Positions 7,396 to 15,229 are shown, numbered from the stretch's first letter. The stretch is 28,465 nt of DNA from Cytophagales bacterium (GCA_028868395.1 JAGWUO010000001.1:1-28465), one strand, 5' to 3'. Notes: generated from the sequence alone by a model not told the origin. Numbers and translations: made by a program.

Positions 7396-9828
7396 ATGAA
7401 ATCAACCGTCTTATCACTTCTTTTCCTAGGCTTAACTTTTGGGTCTGTGGCTCAATCGGATTTAAAGTCACAATTAAATCAGAAGCGAGTGACCCTTCCA
7501 AATGGTTGGAAATTATCTCCGCACGGAGCGTCTGTTGCGTTAGGGGATTTGCCCTTAAATGTGGTGGTTTCGCCGTATCAGCGTTATCTTTTAGTGACGA
7601 ATAATGGCCAAAGCGTCCAAAGCTTGCAACTTATCGACGCAGCCACTCACCAGGTCCTAGATTCACAAAAGCTACCTAAATCATGGTATGGCTTAAAAGT
7701 AGCAGGCGATAATAAAACTGTATTTGTTTCCGGAGCCAATGATAATTGCGTTCTGGTTTTTCATATTGAAGCTGGAAAACTAGTGGAGCAAGAAAAAATT
7801 GCTTTAACGAATGATCCTAAGGCCATTATTTCTCCTACAGGAATTGAGTTCGATGATGCATCTGGCATCTTATATGTAGTCACTAAAGATAATAATTCCT
7901 TGTATGTGGTTGATGCAGCTAAAAAAGCAGTGCTTTCTGTTCATAAACTTCCTGGGGAGGCCTTTACGTGCTTATTGGACAAGAAGAAGGAATTGCTTTA
8001 TATCTCGGTGTGGGGAGCGCGTCAAATTCTTACTTTTCAAATTAAAACCAAGACTTTTTCAAAGGCTATCGCAGTGGGGGATCACCCAAACGAGATGGTG
8101 CTAACGAAAAATGGCAACGTATTATTTGTGGCCAATGCTAATGACAATTCTGTTTCAGTCGTGGATACACGTGCTGGGAAAGAGATTGAAGTTTTAAATG
8201 CGGCACTTGTGCCTAATGCTTTGGAAGGTAGTTCGACAAACGGTTTGGCCTTATCAGCAGATGAAGAAAGATTATACGTATCGAATGCAGATAACAACTG
8301 CTTAGCGGTATTCGAAGTAGAAAAACCGGGTCAATCGAAGTCCTTAGGTTTCATTCCAGTAGGCTGGTATCCCACATCGTTGAAAATAGTCAAAGGAAAA
8401 TTATATGTGGCGAATGGAAAAGGATTCTCTTCTTTCGCGAATCCGAAAGGACCTAATCCGATTGCCAAAAAACAAACGGTTACCTACCAGAAATCGGATA
8501 ATACCGCGAACGCACCAAGTGAATATATCGGTGGTTTAATGAAAGGCACCATGTCCATCTTCAAGGAACCTACAGCAAAAGAATTAGCCGTGCTTTCAGA
8601 GGCCGTCTATTTAAATACTCCCTATAACAAGGATGTCGAGATGAATGCCGCTGGGGAAATAGGAAATCCGATCCCAATGAAAGTGGGGGACGCTTCACCG
8701 ATAAAATACGTGTACTATATATTAAAAGAAAACCGTACCTACGATCAGGTATTGTCTGATGTGGTGGGAGGCAATGGAGATACGACTTTATTGTTATTTG
8801 GCGAAAAATATACGCCTAATCAGCACAAGCTAGTGAAAGATTTCGTTTTGTTAGATAATTTCTACGTGGATGGGGAAGTGAGTTCGGATGGTCACAACTG
8901 GTCGACATCAGCACATGCCACCGATTATTTAGAGAAAACGTGGCCTACTTCCTACGGTGGACGTGGTGGTAAATACGATGGGGAAGGAAACCGTGCGATA
9001 GCGAATCCGAAGAATGGATTTATCTGGGATTATTGCAAGCGCGCAGGCGTTTCTTACCGTACTTACGGAGAATTTGCCACTGGTTTCAAACCCAATATCC
9101 CTGCCCTTAAAGATCACTTTTGTCCAGACTATTCTTCATTTAACCAAGATGTGATGGACACGACTCGTTTTCAGGCTTGGAAAAGAGACTTTGATCGTTT
9201 ACTCGCTTTAGGTCAGGTCCCTCATTTTAATTCGATGCAATTTCCAAACGACCACACAGAAGGTCAACGCCTGGGCAAAAAGACCCCTTTCGCGTATGTA
9301 GCGGATAATGATTACGCGATTGGCTTGTTTGTGGAGCATTTGTCGAAGTCCCCAATTTGGAAGGAAACAGCCGTTTTCATTGTAGAAGATGATGCCCAAA
9401 ACGGCCCCGATCATGTTGATGCCCATCGTACAACAGCTTATTTAGCGGGAGGATTTGTGAAGCGTGGATTTATAGATCATACGCCTTACTCTACTTCGTC
9501 AATGTTGCGTACGATTGAATTAATCCTTGGCTTGCCTCCAATGAGTCAATACGATGCAGCCGCGACTCCAATGTACCGTAGCTTTAGTGCAGCACCTAAC
9601 TTGACTCCGTTTATCCACGAATTACCACGCACGAATTTGTTTGAACTAAACGTGAAAGACACACCAAGTGCTCAAAAAAGCGCGAAATTCAATTTCAAAA
9701 AAGAGGATTCGATTCCAGATTTAGAATTCAGCGAAGTGATTTGGAAAGCTGTAAAAGGGGAGAACTCGGTGATGCCTGCACCCCGTAGAGCGGCGATTTT
9801 AGCTACAACGGAAGAAGTAGAGGATTAA
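7396..9828 (+). CDS. YncE-type beta-propeller fused to an alkaline-phosphatase-superfamily phosphoesterase domain
   Basis: An 810-residue secreted protein with a signal peptide (about 1-19, ending SVAQ). Residues about 45-345 contain repeated LFVANANDNSVSVVD-like blades of a YncE/40-residue beta-propeller. From about 436 comes a phosphoesterase-family domain with ENRTYDQ (445-451), DGHNW (498-502) and EDDAQNGPDHVDAHR (664-678). The latter two resemble the metal-binding segments of phospholipase-C/alkaline-phosphatase-superfamily enzymes. The substrate could be a phosphodiester, phospholipid or phosphomonoester; sequence alone does not decide. The propeller may bind substrate or the cell surface. 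It is downstream of the purple-acid-phosphatase-like gene, likely cotranscribed or coregulated. Confidence 0.87.
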   Translation: MKSTVLSLLFLGLTFGSVAQSDLKSQLNQKRVTLPNGWKLSPHGASVALGDLPLNVVVSPYQRYLLVTNNGQSVQSLQLIDAATHQVLDSQKLPKSWYGLKVAGDNKTVFVSGANDNCVLVFHIEAGKLVEQEKIALTNDPKAIISPTGIEFDDASGILYVVTKDNNSLYVVDAAKKAVLSVHKLPGEAFTCLLDKKKELLYISVWGARQILTFQIKTKTFSKAIAVGDHPNEMVLTKNGNVLFVANANDNSVSVVDTRAGKEIEVLNAALVPNALEGSSTNGLALSADEERLYVSNADNNCLAVFEVEKPGQSKSLGFIPVGWYPTSLKIVKGKLYVANGKGFSSFANPKGPNPIAKKQTVTYQKSDNTANAPSEYIGGLMKGTMSIFKEPTAKELAVLSEAVYLNTPYNKDVEMNAAGEIGNPIPMKVGDASPIKYVYYILKENRTYDQVLSDVVGGNGDTTLLLFGEKYTPNQHKLVKDFVLLDNFYVDGEVSSDGHNWSTSAHATDYLEKTWPTSYGGRGGKYDGEGNRAIANPKNGFIWDYCKRAGVSYRTYGEFATGFKPNIPALKDHFCPDYSSFNQDVMDTTRFQAWKRDFDRLLALGQVPHFNSMQFPNDHTEGQRLGKKTPFAYVADNDYAIGLFVEHLSKSPIWKETAVFIVEDDAQNGPDHVDAHRTTAYLAGGFVKRGFIDHTPYSTSSMLRTIELILGLPPMSQYDAAATPMYRSFSAAPNLTPFIHELPRTNLFELNVKDTPSAQKSAKFNFKKEDSIPDLEFSEVIWKAVKGENSVMPAPRRAAILATTEEVED

Positions 9829-10047
9829 GGAGAGTAGAGATTATAGAGTAGAGAGCATAAAGAATAAAGCACAAAGGTGGTGAAAAACGCTGTGTGATTT
9901 AGTCGTCACTGCGTGACTCAGTCGACTTCGTCTTAGTCCGAAGGGAATGAGTCCGGAGTCCGAAGGAAAAAAGTCTAGAGCCCGCAGGATCATTCACCAT
10001 TTACCACTCACCATTTACCATCTCTACTCTCTACTCTATTATCTCCT
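9829..10047. repeat. Word-repeat intergenic island 2, with terminal inverted repeat
   Basis: About 215 bp without a gene, built from the same words as island 1. ATAGAGTAGAGAG (9843-9855) is mirrored by its reverse complement at 10027-10039, so the island has inverted ends. Inside are GAGTCCGGAGTCCGAAGG words (9935-9967), GTCGTCACTGCGTGACTCAG words resembling the AGTCGCT array, and TCACCATTTACCA twice (9994-10006, 10008-10020). It separates the phosphoesterase pair from the ribosomal operon promoter. Confidence 0.85.
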
Positions 10048-10089
10048 CACTATAATTGCTTGATTTTCAAAATATTTTTAACCCTACTA

Positions 10090-10119
10090 TTGTTTGTATT
10101 ATTTTTTTTCCTACCTTTG
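10090..10119 (+). promoter_or_regulatory. Main promoter of the ribosomal-protein operon
   Basis: TTG (10090-10092), a 19-base spacer that includes a T8 run, and TACCTTTG (10112-10119) match the Bacteroidota primary sigma consensus (TTG then TAnnTTTG). Transcription should start around 10125, giving a leader of about 360 nt before rplC. Confidence 0.82.
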
Positions 10120-10197
10120 CACTCCCGTTCGACAAACGCAGTTTTTTATTCAGAGAGAGGTTGGCAGAACTTCCCGAATTTATTTAAAACACATAAA

Positions 10198-10263
10198 ATG
10201 CATGTCAAACAGGTCTTAAATCGAGGAAAGCTTGATTTTTGTGTTAGAACTGGTATTGATTGA
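10198..10263 (+). other. Possible upstream ORF (21 residues) in the rplC leader
   Basis: An ATG after an A-rich stretch (ACACATAAA), the start context used by the real genes here, opens 21 codons beginning MHVKQVLNRG and ending VRTGID with TGA at 10261-10263. The last codons lie in the 5' arm of the attenuator-like stem (10246-10256), so ribosomes reaching the stop would mask it. The longer frame from 10060 crosses the promoter and cannot be the real unit. Confidence 0.35.
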
Positions 10264-10374
10264 TGACCGTTGAATGCCCAGCCCATTGATTAAATATTAA
10301 GCTACACAAGGTGTTTTTTCGCTGTTATCCACAGCGGGTCCATCTTGTCGCCTTATACCAATTCTGCTTTTTTT
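10246..10374 (+). terminator. Candidate attenuator in the rplC leader
   Basis: AGAACTGGTAT (10246-10256) pairs with ATACCAATTCT (10355-10365) at 10 of 11 positions. GC and T7 (10368-10374) follow. Inside, GATG-ACC (10262-10268) pairs with GGTCCATC (10337-10344) with one bulged base, and CGCTG/CAGCG (10320-10324/10332-10336) forms an enclosed hairpin. Stems stacked before a T-run, 110 nt ahead of the gene, look like a regulated terminator. The large enclosed loop makes the fold less certain than a compact hairpin. Confidence 0.4.
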
Positions 10375-10427
10375 ATTGTTTAGATTCCTATATCACTCTC
10401 GGTTGAGGGATGATTTTGAATAAAAGT

Positions 10428-10456
10428 CTTACAACAAGCCACGGTAGCCTTGTAAG
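10428..10456 (+). promoter_or_regulatory. Stem-loop upstream of rplC
   Basis: CTTACAA (10428-10434) pairs with TTGTAAG (10450-10456) around a 15-nt loop, ending 29 bases before the rplC ATG. It could affect ribosome access to rplC or bind a regulator. Confidence 0.45.
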
Positions 10457-10485
10457 CATATTTATATTTTAAATATTAACATATT

Positions 10486-11103
10486 ATGTCAGGAATTATT
10501 GGTAAAAAAGTCGGTATGACTAGCCTATACATGGAAGACGGTAAAGCTGTTCCATGTACGCTAATTGAAGCCGGTCCTTGTGTGGTTACACAAGTGAAAA
10601 CTGTAGAGAAAGAAGGCTATAACGCTGTTCAAATCGGCTACGGTGAGAAAAAAGAAAAGCACACAACAAAATCTTTGTTGGGTCACTTCAAGAAAGCAAA
10701 TACTACTCCCAAGAAAAAGTTGGTAGAATTTCGCACGTTTGAGCAGCCTCTTGCATTAGGAGATGTTCTAACGGTTGAAATGTTAGAATTAGACACTTAC
10801 GTTGACGTAGTGGGTACTTCTAAAGGTAAAGGTTTCCAGGGTGTTGTTAAGCGTCACGGATTTGCCGGTGTGGGTGGTCAAACTCACGGTCAGCATAACC
10901 GCGGTCGTCACCCAGGTTCAATTGGTGCGTGTTCATTCCCATCTCGTGTATTCAAAGGCTTACGCATGGCGGGTCGTACAGGTGGTAATCGTGTAAAGGT
11001 TCAAAACTTACAAGTTTTGAGAGTCTATCCAGAGAAAAACTTAGTAGTAGTTTCTGGATCAGTACCTGGAGCTAAGAACTCATACGTAATCATTGAAAAT
11101 TAA
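10486..11103 (+). CDS. rplC: 50S ribosomal protein L3
   Basis: 205 residues, normal length. It starts [15 protein letters not shown] and carries the L3 signature from about residue 125 ([20 protein letters not shown], then GSIGA and [10 protein letters not shown]), the extension that reaches towards the peptidyl-transferase centre. It assembles early on 23S rRNA. It is the first gene of the operon here; in many bacteria rpsJ precedes it. A stem-loop lies in the gap before rplD. Confidence 0.98.
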   Translation: MSGIIGKKVGMTSLYMEDGKAVPCTLIEAGPCVVTQVKTVEKEGYNAVQIGYGEKKEKHTTKSLLGHFKKANTTPKKKLVEFRTFEQPLALGDVLTVEMLELDTYVDVVGTSKGKGFQGVVKRHGFAGVGGQTHGQHNRGRHPGSIGACSFPSRVFKGLRMAGRTGGNRVKVQNLQVLRVYPEKNLVVVSGSVPGAKNSYVIIEN

Positions 11104-11106
11104 AAA

Positions 11107-11121
11107 TTGGGCCTAGCCTAA
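11107..11121 (+). other. Gap stem-loop rplC/rplD
   Basis: TTGGGC-CTA-GCCTAA forms a 6-bp stem (one G-U pair) with a 3-nt loop, immediately after the rplC stop and 19 bases before rplD. Confidence 0.5.
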
Positions 11122-11140
11122 ACAATAGACATTCTGAAAC

Positions 11141-11770
11141 ATGGAATTATCAGTATATAACATAGCAGGAAAAGATACCGGAAAGAAAATTACTCTTTCG
11201 GATGAAATCTTTGGTATCGTTCCTAACGAGCATGTGGTTTACTTAGATGTGAAGCAATATTTAGCTAACCAACGTCAAGGAACTCACAAAGCGAAAGAGC
11301 GTGCAGAAGTTTCTCGCTCGACTCGCAAGATTAAGAAACAAAAAGGTACGGGTGGTGCGCGTGCAGGTTCAATGAAATCTCCTTTGATGAAAGGTGGTGG
11401 ACGTATCTTCGGACCACGCCCACGTGATTACCACTTCAAATTGAACAAGAAAGTGAAAGCATTGGCTCGCCAATCAGCTTTAGCGGCTAAGGCTCAAAGT
11501 GGAGATATCGCGATCTTAGATTCAGTTTCTTTCGCAACACCACAAACTAAGGCGTATTTAGCCATGTTAAAAGCGCTTCAATTAGATAACACAAAGACAT
11601 TATTGATCACTCCAGAAGTTGACAAGAATGTCGTATTATCTGGTCGTAACGTTCCAAAAACGAAAGTAACAACTGCCGGAGATGTGAACACATACGATTT
11701 AGTGAACGCAGGTAAGTTGTTAATCACGACTGCAGCGATTGAAAAAATTGAGTCATCATTCAGTAACTAA
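11141..11770 (+). CDS. rplD: 50S ribosomal protein L4
   Basis: 209 residues. The long extended loop that lines the exit tunnel is seen at about 69-98 (GTGGARAGSMKSPLMKGGGR, then FGPRPRDY), the region where macrolide resistance changes occur. The globular part contains VLSGRNVPKT. L4 is a known autoregulator of its operon in gamma-proteobacteria; the structured leader before rplC makes a similar role worth testing, but nothing in the protein shows it. Confidence 0.98.
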   Translation: MELSVYNIAGKDTGKKITLSDEIFGIVPNEHVVYLDVKQYLANQRQGTHKAKERAEVSRSTRKIKKQKGTGGARAGSMKSPLMKGGGRIFGPRPRDYHFKLNKKVKALARQSALAAKAQSGDIAILDSVSFATPQTKAYLAMLKALQLDNTKTLLITPEVDKNVVLSGRNVPKTKVTTAGDVNTYDLVNAGKLLITTAAIEKIESSFSN

Positions 11771-11773
11771 TTG

Positions 11774-11789
11774 ACAGAAAATTTTCTGT
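11774..11789 (+). other. Gap palindrome rplD/rplW
   Basis: ACAGAAAATTTTCTGT is a perfect 16-base palindrome that would form a 6-bp stem with an AATT loop, starting 3 bases after the rplD stop. It is A/T-rich, so stability is modest. Confidence 0.4.
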
Positions 11790-11806
11790 TATAAACGAAA
11801 ATAAAA

Positions 11807-12094
11807 ATGGGCATTATTAAACGTCCGGCCTTGACTGAAAAGTCGCAAGCCATGCAAGAAAAAGGCCAATACACGTTTGTTGTTGAATTGACAGCAAACA
11901 AAATCGAAATTGCCAAAGAGGTGAAGAAGATGTACGGTGTTGATGTTCAAGATGTGAGAACAATGCGTCAGATTGGAAAAGTAAAATCCAAGTCTACACG
12001 TACGAAAGTCACTTCTGGACGTACTTCTACGATCAAGAAGGCAATTGTAACAGTGGCTCCAGGTGAAGTAATTGACTTCTACCAAGGAATCTAA
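11807..12094 (+). CDS. rplW: 50S ribosomal protein L23
   Basis: 95 residues, normal size. It starts MGIIKRPALTEKSQAM, the typical L23 N-terminus, with the NKIEIAKEVKKMYGVDV helix-strand segment. L23 sits at the tunnel exit and docks trigger factor, SRP and the translocon. Placed between rplD and rplB as in nearly all bacteria. Confidence 0.98.
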   Translation: MGIIKRPALTEKSQAMQEKGQYTFVVELTANKIEIAKEVKKMYGVDVQDVRTMRQIGKVKSKSTRTKVTSGRTSTIKKAIVTVAPGEVIDFYQGI

Positions 12095-12108
12095 TTAATA
12101 AAAACTAA

Positions 12109-12134
12109 GGGGGTTCATCCCGATAAATTGAACT
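12109..12134 (+). other. Gap stem-loop rplW/rplB
   Basis: GGGG-TTCA-TCCC (12110-12121) forms a 4-bp hairpin with a terminal G-U; alternatively GTTCA (12113-12117) pairs with TGAAC (12129-12133). The primary sequence GGGG-N4-ATCCCG (12109-12122) recurs in the rpsH/rplF gap (17707-17720). Confidence 0.4.
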
Positions 12135-12140
12135 AATTAA

Positions 12141-12968
12141 ATGGCAGCAATTAAAAAAATTAAACCAACAACTCCAGGACAACGTCAGCGCATTGCGCCT
12201 ACGTTCGAGGAGATTACTACGGACAAACCGTACAAGCCTTTACTAGAACCGATCAAAAGAACGGGTGGTAGAAATGCAGATGGTCGTCGCTCAATGCGTT
12301 ACATTGGTGGTGGTCACAAGCGTCGTTACCGTGTGATTGATTTCACTCGTGCGAAATTTGATGTTCCTGCAACGGTATTAACAGTAGAATACGATCCAAA
12401 CCGTACTTCTCGTATCGCTCTTATTGAGTATACAGACGGTCAAAAATCATACATTTTGGCTCCAGCTGGTATCCAGGTAGGCCAAACAGTTATCTCAGGA
12501 GAGAAAGTAGCTCCAGAGGTGGGAAATACATTGCCTTTGGCAAACATCCCATTAGGTACATTAGTGCACGCAATCGAATTACAACCTGGTAAAGGAGCTG
12601 AAATGGCTCGTTCTGCTGGAACGTACGCTCAATTGTTAGCACGTGATGGAAAATATGCAACCTTGAAATTGCCTTCAGGTGAGATGCGTATGGTACTTGC
12701 TCGTTGTCTTGCGACAATCGGTACAGTATCTAACTCTGATCACATGAACGTGAACCTAGGTAAAGCAGGACGTCACCGTTGGTTAGGTCGTCGTCCGCGT
12801 GTTCGTGGTGTTGTAATGAACCCAGTTGATCACCCTATGGGTGGTGGTGAGGGTCGCTCTTCAGGAGGTCACCCACGTTCTCGTAACGGTTTATTGGCTA
12901 AGGGTAAGAAAACTCGTAATCCAAAGAAACACACTAATCGTCTTATCATCAGTAGAAGAAAAAAATAG
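12141..12968 (+). CDS. rplB: 50S ribosomal protein L2
   Basis: 275 residues, normal. The highly conserved C-terminal block [20 protein letters not shown] contains H231, equivalent to the histidine linked to peptidyl-transferase function in E. coli L2. It binds domain IV of 23S rRNA and is needed for subunit joining. rpsS begins 4 bases after its stop, so translation is probably coupled. Confidence 0.98.
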   Translation: MAAIKKIKPTTPGQRQRIAPTFEEITTDKPYKPLLEPIKRTGGRNADGRRSMRYIGGGHKRRYRVIDFTRAKFDVPATVLTVEYDPNRTSRIALIEYTDGQKSYILAPAGIQVGQTVISGEKVAPEVGNTLPLANIPLGTLVHAIELQPGKGAEMARSAGTYAQLLARDGKYATLKLPSGEMRMVLARCLATIGTVSNSDHMNVNLGKAGRHRWLGRRPRVRGVVMNPVDHPMGGGEGRSSGGHPRSRNGLLAKGKKTRNPKKHTNRLIISRRKK

Positions 12969-12972
12969 TTAG

Positions 12973-13251
12973 ATGGCACGTTCACTAAAAAAAGGTCCTT
13001 ACATTGATTACCGCCTTGATAACAAGGTTCAGGCTATGAACGAATCCGGAAAGAAATCCGTGATTAAAACATGGTCTAGACGTTCAATGATCTCTCCAGA
13101 TTTCGTAGGTCACACATTCGCAGTACATAACGGGAATAAATTTATCCCTGTTTTTGCAACTGAAAATATGGTAGGTCACAAATTAGGTGAGTTCTCTCCA
13201 ACACGTAACTTCCGTGGTCACGTGGCGAAAAAAGACAAAGGTAAAAGGTAA
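12973..13251 (+). CDS. rpsS: 30S ribosomal protein S19
   Basis: 92 residues. It starts [15 protein letters not shown] and has the S19 signature [20 protein letters not shown] and, downstream, [15 protein letters not shown]. It lies in the 30S head, forms a complex with S13 and contacts the A-site finger. It is tightly linked to rplB (4-bp gap), while the next gap has a stem-loop. Confidence 0.98.
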   Translation: MARSLKKGPYIDYRLDNKVQAMNESGKKSVIKTWSRRSMISPDFVGHTFAVHNGNKFIPVFATENMVGHKLGEFSPTRNFRGHVAKKDKGKR

Positions 13252-13257
13252 ATAGAT

Positions 13258-13271
13258 AGACTCTCGGGTCT
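13258..13271 (+). other. Gap stem-loop rpsS/rplV
   Basis: AGACT-CTCG-GGTCT forms a 5-bp stem (one T-G wobble) 15 bases before the rplV ATG. Confidence 0.4.
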
Positions 13272-13286
13272 TAATCAATATTGAAA

Positions 13287-13661
13287 ATGGAAGCAATTGC
13301 TAAATTAAGAAATGTTCCTACGTCGCCGCAGAAGATGCGTATTGTCGCAGACATGGTACGTGGACAGAAAGTATCCAAAGCGTTGGGTATCTTAAAATTT
13401 GAGCCCAAAGTTGGTGCTAAATCGATAGAGAAATTATTACTCTCTGCGGTTTCTAACTGGCAAAACAAGCATGTCGATGCTAAAATTGAGGAAGCGGACT
13501 TGTTCATCAAGACTATCTTCGTTGATGGAGGTGCTTCGATCAAGCGTTTACGTCCTGCTCCGCAAGGAAGAGGTCACCGCATCTTGAAGCGTTCAAATCA
13601 CATCACTTTAGTAGTGGCTTCTTCTGAAGCTCCTGCTTTAGAAACAAGTTCAGCAGAATAA
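13287..13661 (+). CDS. rplV: 50S ribosomal protein L22
   Basis: 124 residues from the ATG at 13287, chosen over an in-frame TTG two codons upstream because the resulting [18 protein letters not shown] is the usual L22 N-terminus. The tunnel-lining beta-hairpin appears as [20 protein letters not shown] (about 92-111). It contacts all six 23S rRNA domains. The C-terminal tail ([13 protein letters not shown]) is short, low-complexity and slightly acidic. Confidence 0.97.
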   Translation: MEAIAKLRNVPTSPQKMRIVADMVRGQKVSKALGILKFEPKVGAKSIEKLLLSAVSNWQNKHVDAKIEEADLFIKTIFVDGGASIKRLRPAPQGRGHRILKRSNHITLVVASSEAPALETSSAE

Positions 13662-13684
13662 TTAACTATTAGATAAAACAAGAA

Positions 13685-14500
13685 ATGGGACAAAAAATTA
13701 ACCCCGTTGGATTAAGATTAGGAATCGTAAGAGGTTGGGATTCTAATTGGTACGGAGGAAAGACTTTCGCAGATAAGCTTGTTGAAGACGAGAAAATCAG
13801 AAAGTACGTTGCCGCTCGTATTCCAAAAGGATCTATCTCAAAAGTTATTATTGAGCGTACCTTAAAGCGCATCACGTTGACAATCAACACAGCTCGTGCT
13901 GGTGTGGTTATCGGAAAGCAAGGTGCTGAGGTAGATAAAGTAAAAGAAGAGTTAAAGAAAATCACTGGTAAAGATGTTCAAATCAACATCTTTGAGATTA
14001 AGCGTCCAGAAATCGATGCGAAATTAATCGGTGAGGCTATCGCTCAACAATTACAAGCTCGTATTTCATTCCGTCGTGCCATGAAGCAAGCTATCGCTTC
14101 TGCGATGCGTGTAGGTGCACAAGGAATTAAATTAAAATTATCAGGTCGTTTAGGTGGTGCTGAAATGGCACGCTCTGAAGGATACAAAGAAGGTCGTATT
14201 CCTCTTCATACGCTTCGTGCGGATGTTGATTACGCTATCTCTGAGGCTTTAACAGTATACGGAAAGATCGGTATCAAAGTATGGGTATTCCGTGGTGAAG
14301 TTTTCGGTAAGCCAGATTTATCTCCTAATGCAAACATGGGATTACAATCAACTGCAGCGGATTCTCGTGGCGGTGATCGTGGACCTCGTGGACGTGGTGA
14401 TGACCGTGGTCGTCGTCGTCCTGAAGGAGCTGATCAAGGTGGAGACCGTAACAAACCAGGTGCTGGCGGTGCGAACCGTGGCCGTGGTGGAAAGCGATAA
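13685..14500 (+). CDS. rpsC: 30S ribosomal protein S3 with Arg/Gly-rich C-terminal tail
   Basis: 271 residues. The core is normal: [14 protein letters not shown] start, KH-domain GXXG element VIGKQG (75-80), and the C-terminal S3 domain to about 215 ending GEVFGKP. S3 lies at the mRNA entry channel and has helicase-related residues. After about residue 222 comes a 50-residue disordered-looking extension with repeated RG/GD steps ([19 protein letters not shown] and further), ending RGRGGK-R. Most bacterial S3 proteins stop near 210-240, so the tail is long and of RGG type, possibly for RNA contact. Confidence 0.97.
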   Translation: MGQKINPVGLRLGIVRGWDSNWYGGKTFADKLVEDEKIRKYVAARIPKGSISKVIIERTLKRITLTINTARAGVVIGKQGAEVDKVKEELKKITGKDVQINIFEIKRPEIDAKLIGEAIAQQLQARISFRRAMKQAIASAMRVGAQGIKLKLSGRLGGAEMARSEGYKEGRIPLHTLRADVDYAISEALTVYGKIGIKVWVFRGEVFGKPDLSPNANMGLQSTAADSRGGDRGPRGRGDDRGRRRPEGADQGGDRNKPGAGGANRGRGGKR

Positions 14501-14535
14501 AATATATTTGAATTAGATATTAGACTTATAAGAAG

Positions 14536-14955
14536 ATGTTACAACCAAAAAGAACGAAATTTCGTAAGCAACAAAAAGGTCGCGTAAGAGGTGTTGCAAC
14601 CCGTGGCCACGAGATTGATTTTGGATCATTCGCTATTAAATCTTTAGAGCCAGGTCGTATCACCGCTCGTCAAATTGAAGCAGCTCGTATCTCGGTAACC
14701 CGTGCTATGAAACGTGAAGGACAAGTTTGGATTCGTATCTTCCCTGACAAACCTATCACTAAGAAACCTGCAGAGGTTCGTATGGGTAAGGGTAAGGGTG
14801 CTCCAGAATATTGGGTAGCTAATGTTCGTCCAGGAACTATTTTGTTTGAATCGGCAGGGGTTCCTTTGGCGATCGCTCAAGAGGCTTTACGTTTAGCGGC
14901 ACAAAAGTTGCCAATGCGTACGAAGTTTGTAGTTCGTAGAGATTATTCAGAATAG
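14536..14955 (+). CDS. rplP: 50S ribosomal protein L16
   Basis: 139 residues, normal. It starts [19 protein letters not shown] and contains [20 protein letters not shown] and [18 protein letters not shown], the L16 signatures. It binds 23S rRNA near the A-site tRNA elbow and is a late assembly protein. TATATTTG at 14503-14510 upstream resembles a -7 box but has no -33 partner. Confidence 0.98.
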   Translation: MLQPKRTKFRKQQKGRVRGVATRGHEIDFGSFAIKSLEPGRITARQIEAARISVTRAMKREGQVWIRIFPDKPITKKPAEVRMGKGKGAPEYWVANVRPGTILFESAGVPLAIAQEALRLAAQKLPMRTKFVVRRDYSE

Positions 14956-14958
14956 GAT

Positions 14959-14977
14959 ATTAAACCCACAGTTTAAT
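14959..14977 (+). other. Gap stem-loop rplP/rpmC
   Basis: ATTAAAC-CCACA-GTTTAAT: a perfect 7-bp stem with a 5-nt loop, 3 bases after the rplP stop and 19 before rpmC. Confidence 0.55.
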
Positions 14978-14996
14978 ACATCCAAATAACATTGTT

Positions 14997-15188
14997 ATGA
15001 AAAACGCAGAAATACAAAAATTAGGAGTTGAAGAATTAAAGAAGCAGATCGCTGCTGAGCAAGAGAACATCTCTCGTTTGAAATTAGCTCACGCTATTTC
15101 ACCGATTGAAAATCCAATGCGTATTCGTCAAAACCGTAAATTGATCGCGAAGTTAGAAACTGCTCTAAGCGCGGCAACAAAAGCTTAA
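14997..15188 (+). CDS. rpmC: 50S ribosomal protein L29
   Basis: 63 residues, two-helix protein. It contains LGVEELKKQIAAEQENISRL and ENPMRIRQNRKLIAKLETAL, the typical L29 second helix. It sits at the tunnel exit beside L23. Located between rplP and rpsQ as expected. Confidence 0.96.
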   Translation: MKNAEIQKLGVEELKKQIAAEQENISRLKLAHAISPIENPMRIRQNRKLIAKLETALSAATKA

Positions 15189-15204
15189 TTATTAATTTTT
15201 AATA

Positions 15205-15229
15205 GGCCGGTTCAAATACGCTATCGGCC
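15205..15229 (+). other. Gap stem-loop rpmC/rpsQ
   Basis: GGCCG (15205-15209) pairs with CGGCC (15225-15229), an all-G/C stem with a 15-nt loop in an otherwise A/T-rich 68-nt gap. Confidence 0.5.

Larger units (their letters stand above)
10120..10485 (+). promoter_or_regulatory. Long structured 5' leader of the rplC operon
   Basis: About 360 nt without a convincing ribosomal-protein gene. It contains a small hairpin near the probable start (10126-10129/10135-10138) followed by a T6 run, a 21-codon upstream ORF (10198-10263), a terminator-like long stem (10246-10256/10355-10365) with T7 after it, an enclosed CGCTG/CAGCG hairpin (10320-10336), and a 7-bp hairpin close to rplC (10428-10456). 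In E. coli the operon containing rplC and rplD has a leader controlled by L4; whether this leader does the same is inference. No S10-like translation was seen in any frame. Confidence 0.6.

Noticed and set aside
10141..10190. tRNA-like fragment (GAGAGAGGTTGGCAGAA) in the rplC leader
   Set aside because: It resembles a tRNA 5' end, but no anticodon arm, T arm or acceptor complement follows.
10060..10263. Open frame of 67 codons upstream of rplC, with a hydrophobic N-terminus
   Set aside because: It crosses the promoter boxes at 10090-10119, so its start would not be transcribed. The hydrophobic part is translation of T-rich promoter DNA. Only the last 21 codons could be a leader ORF.
11789..12085. 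Antisense 98-codon frame over rplW
   Set aside because: The frame is a shadow of a conserved ribosomal gene; it has no sensible start context or protein features.
13281..13286. TTG start for rplV two codons upstream
   Set aside because: The ATG at 13287 gives the usual L22 start and a better start codon.
14503..14510. TATATTTG promoter-like box before rplP
   Set aside because: There is no TTG box at 17-23 bases upstream (that DNA is the G-rich end of rpsC), and such octamers occur by chance in A/T-rich gaps.
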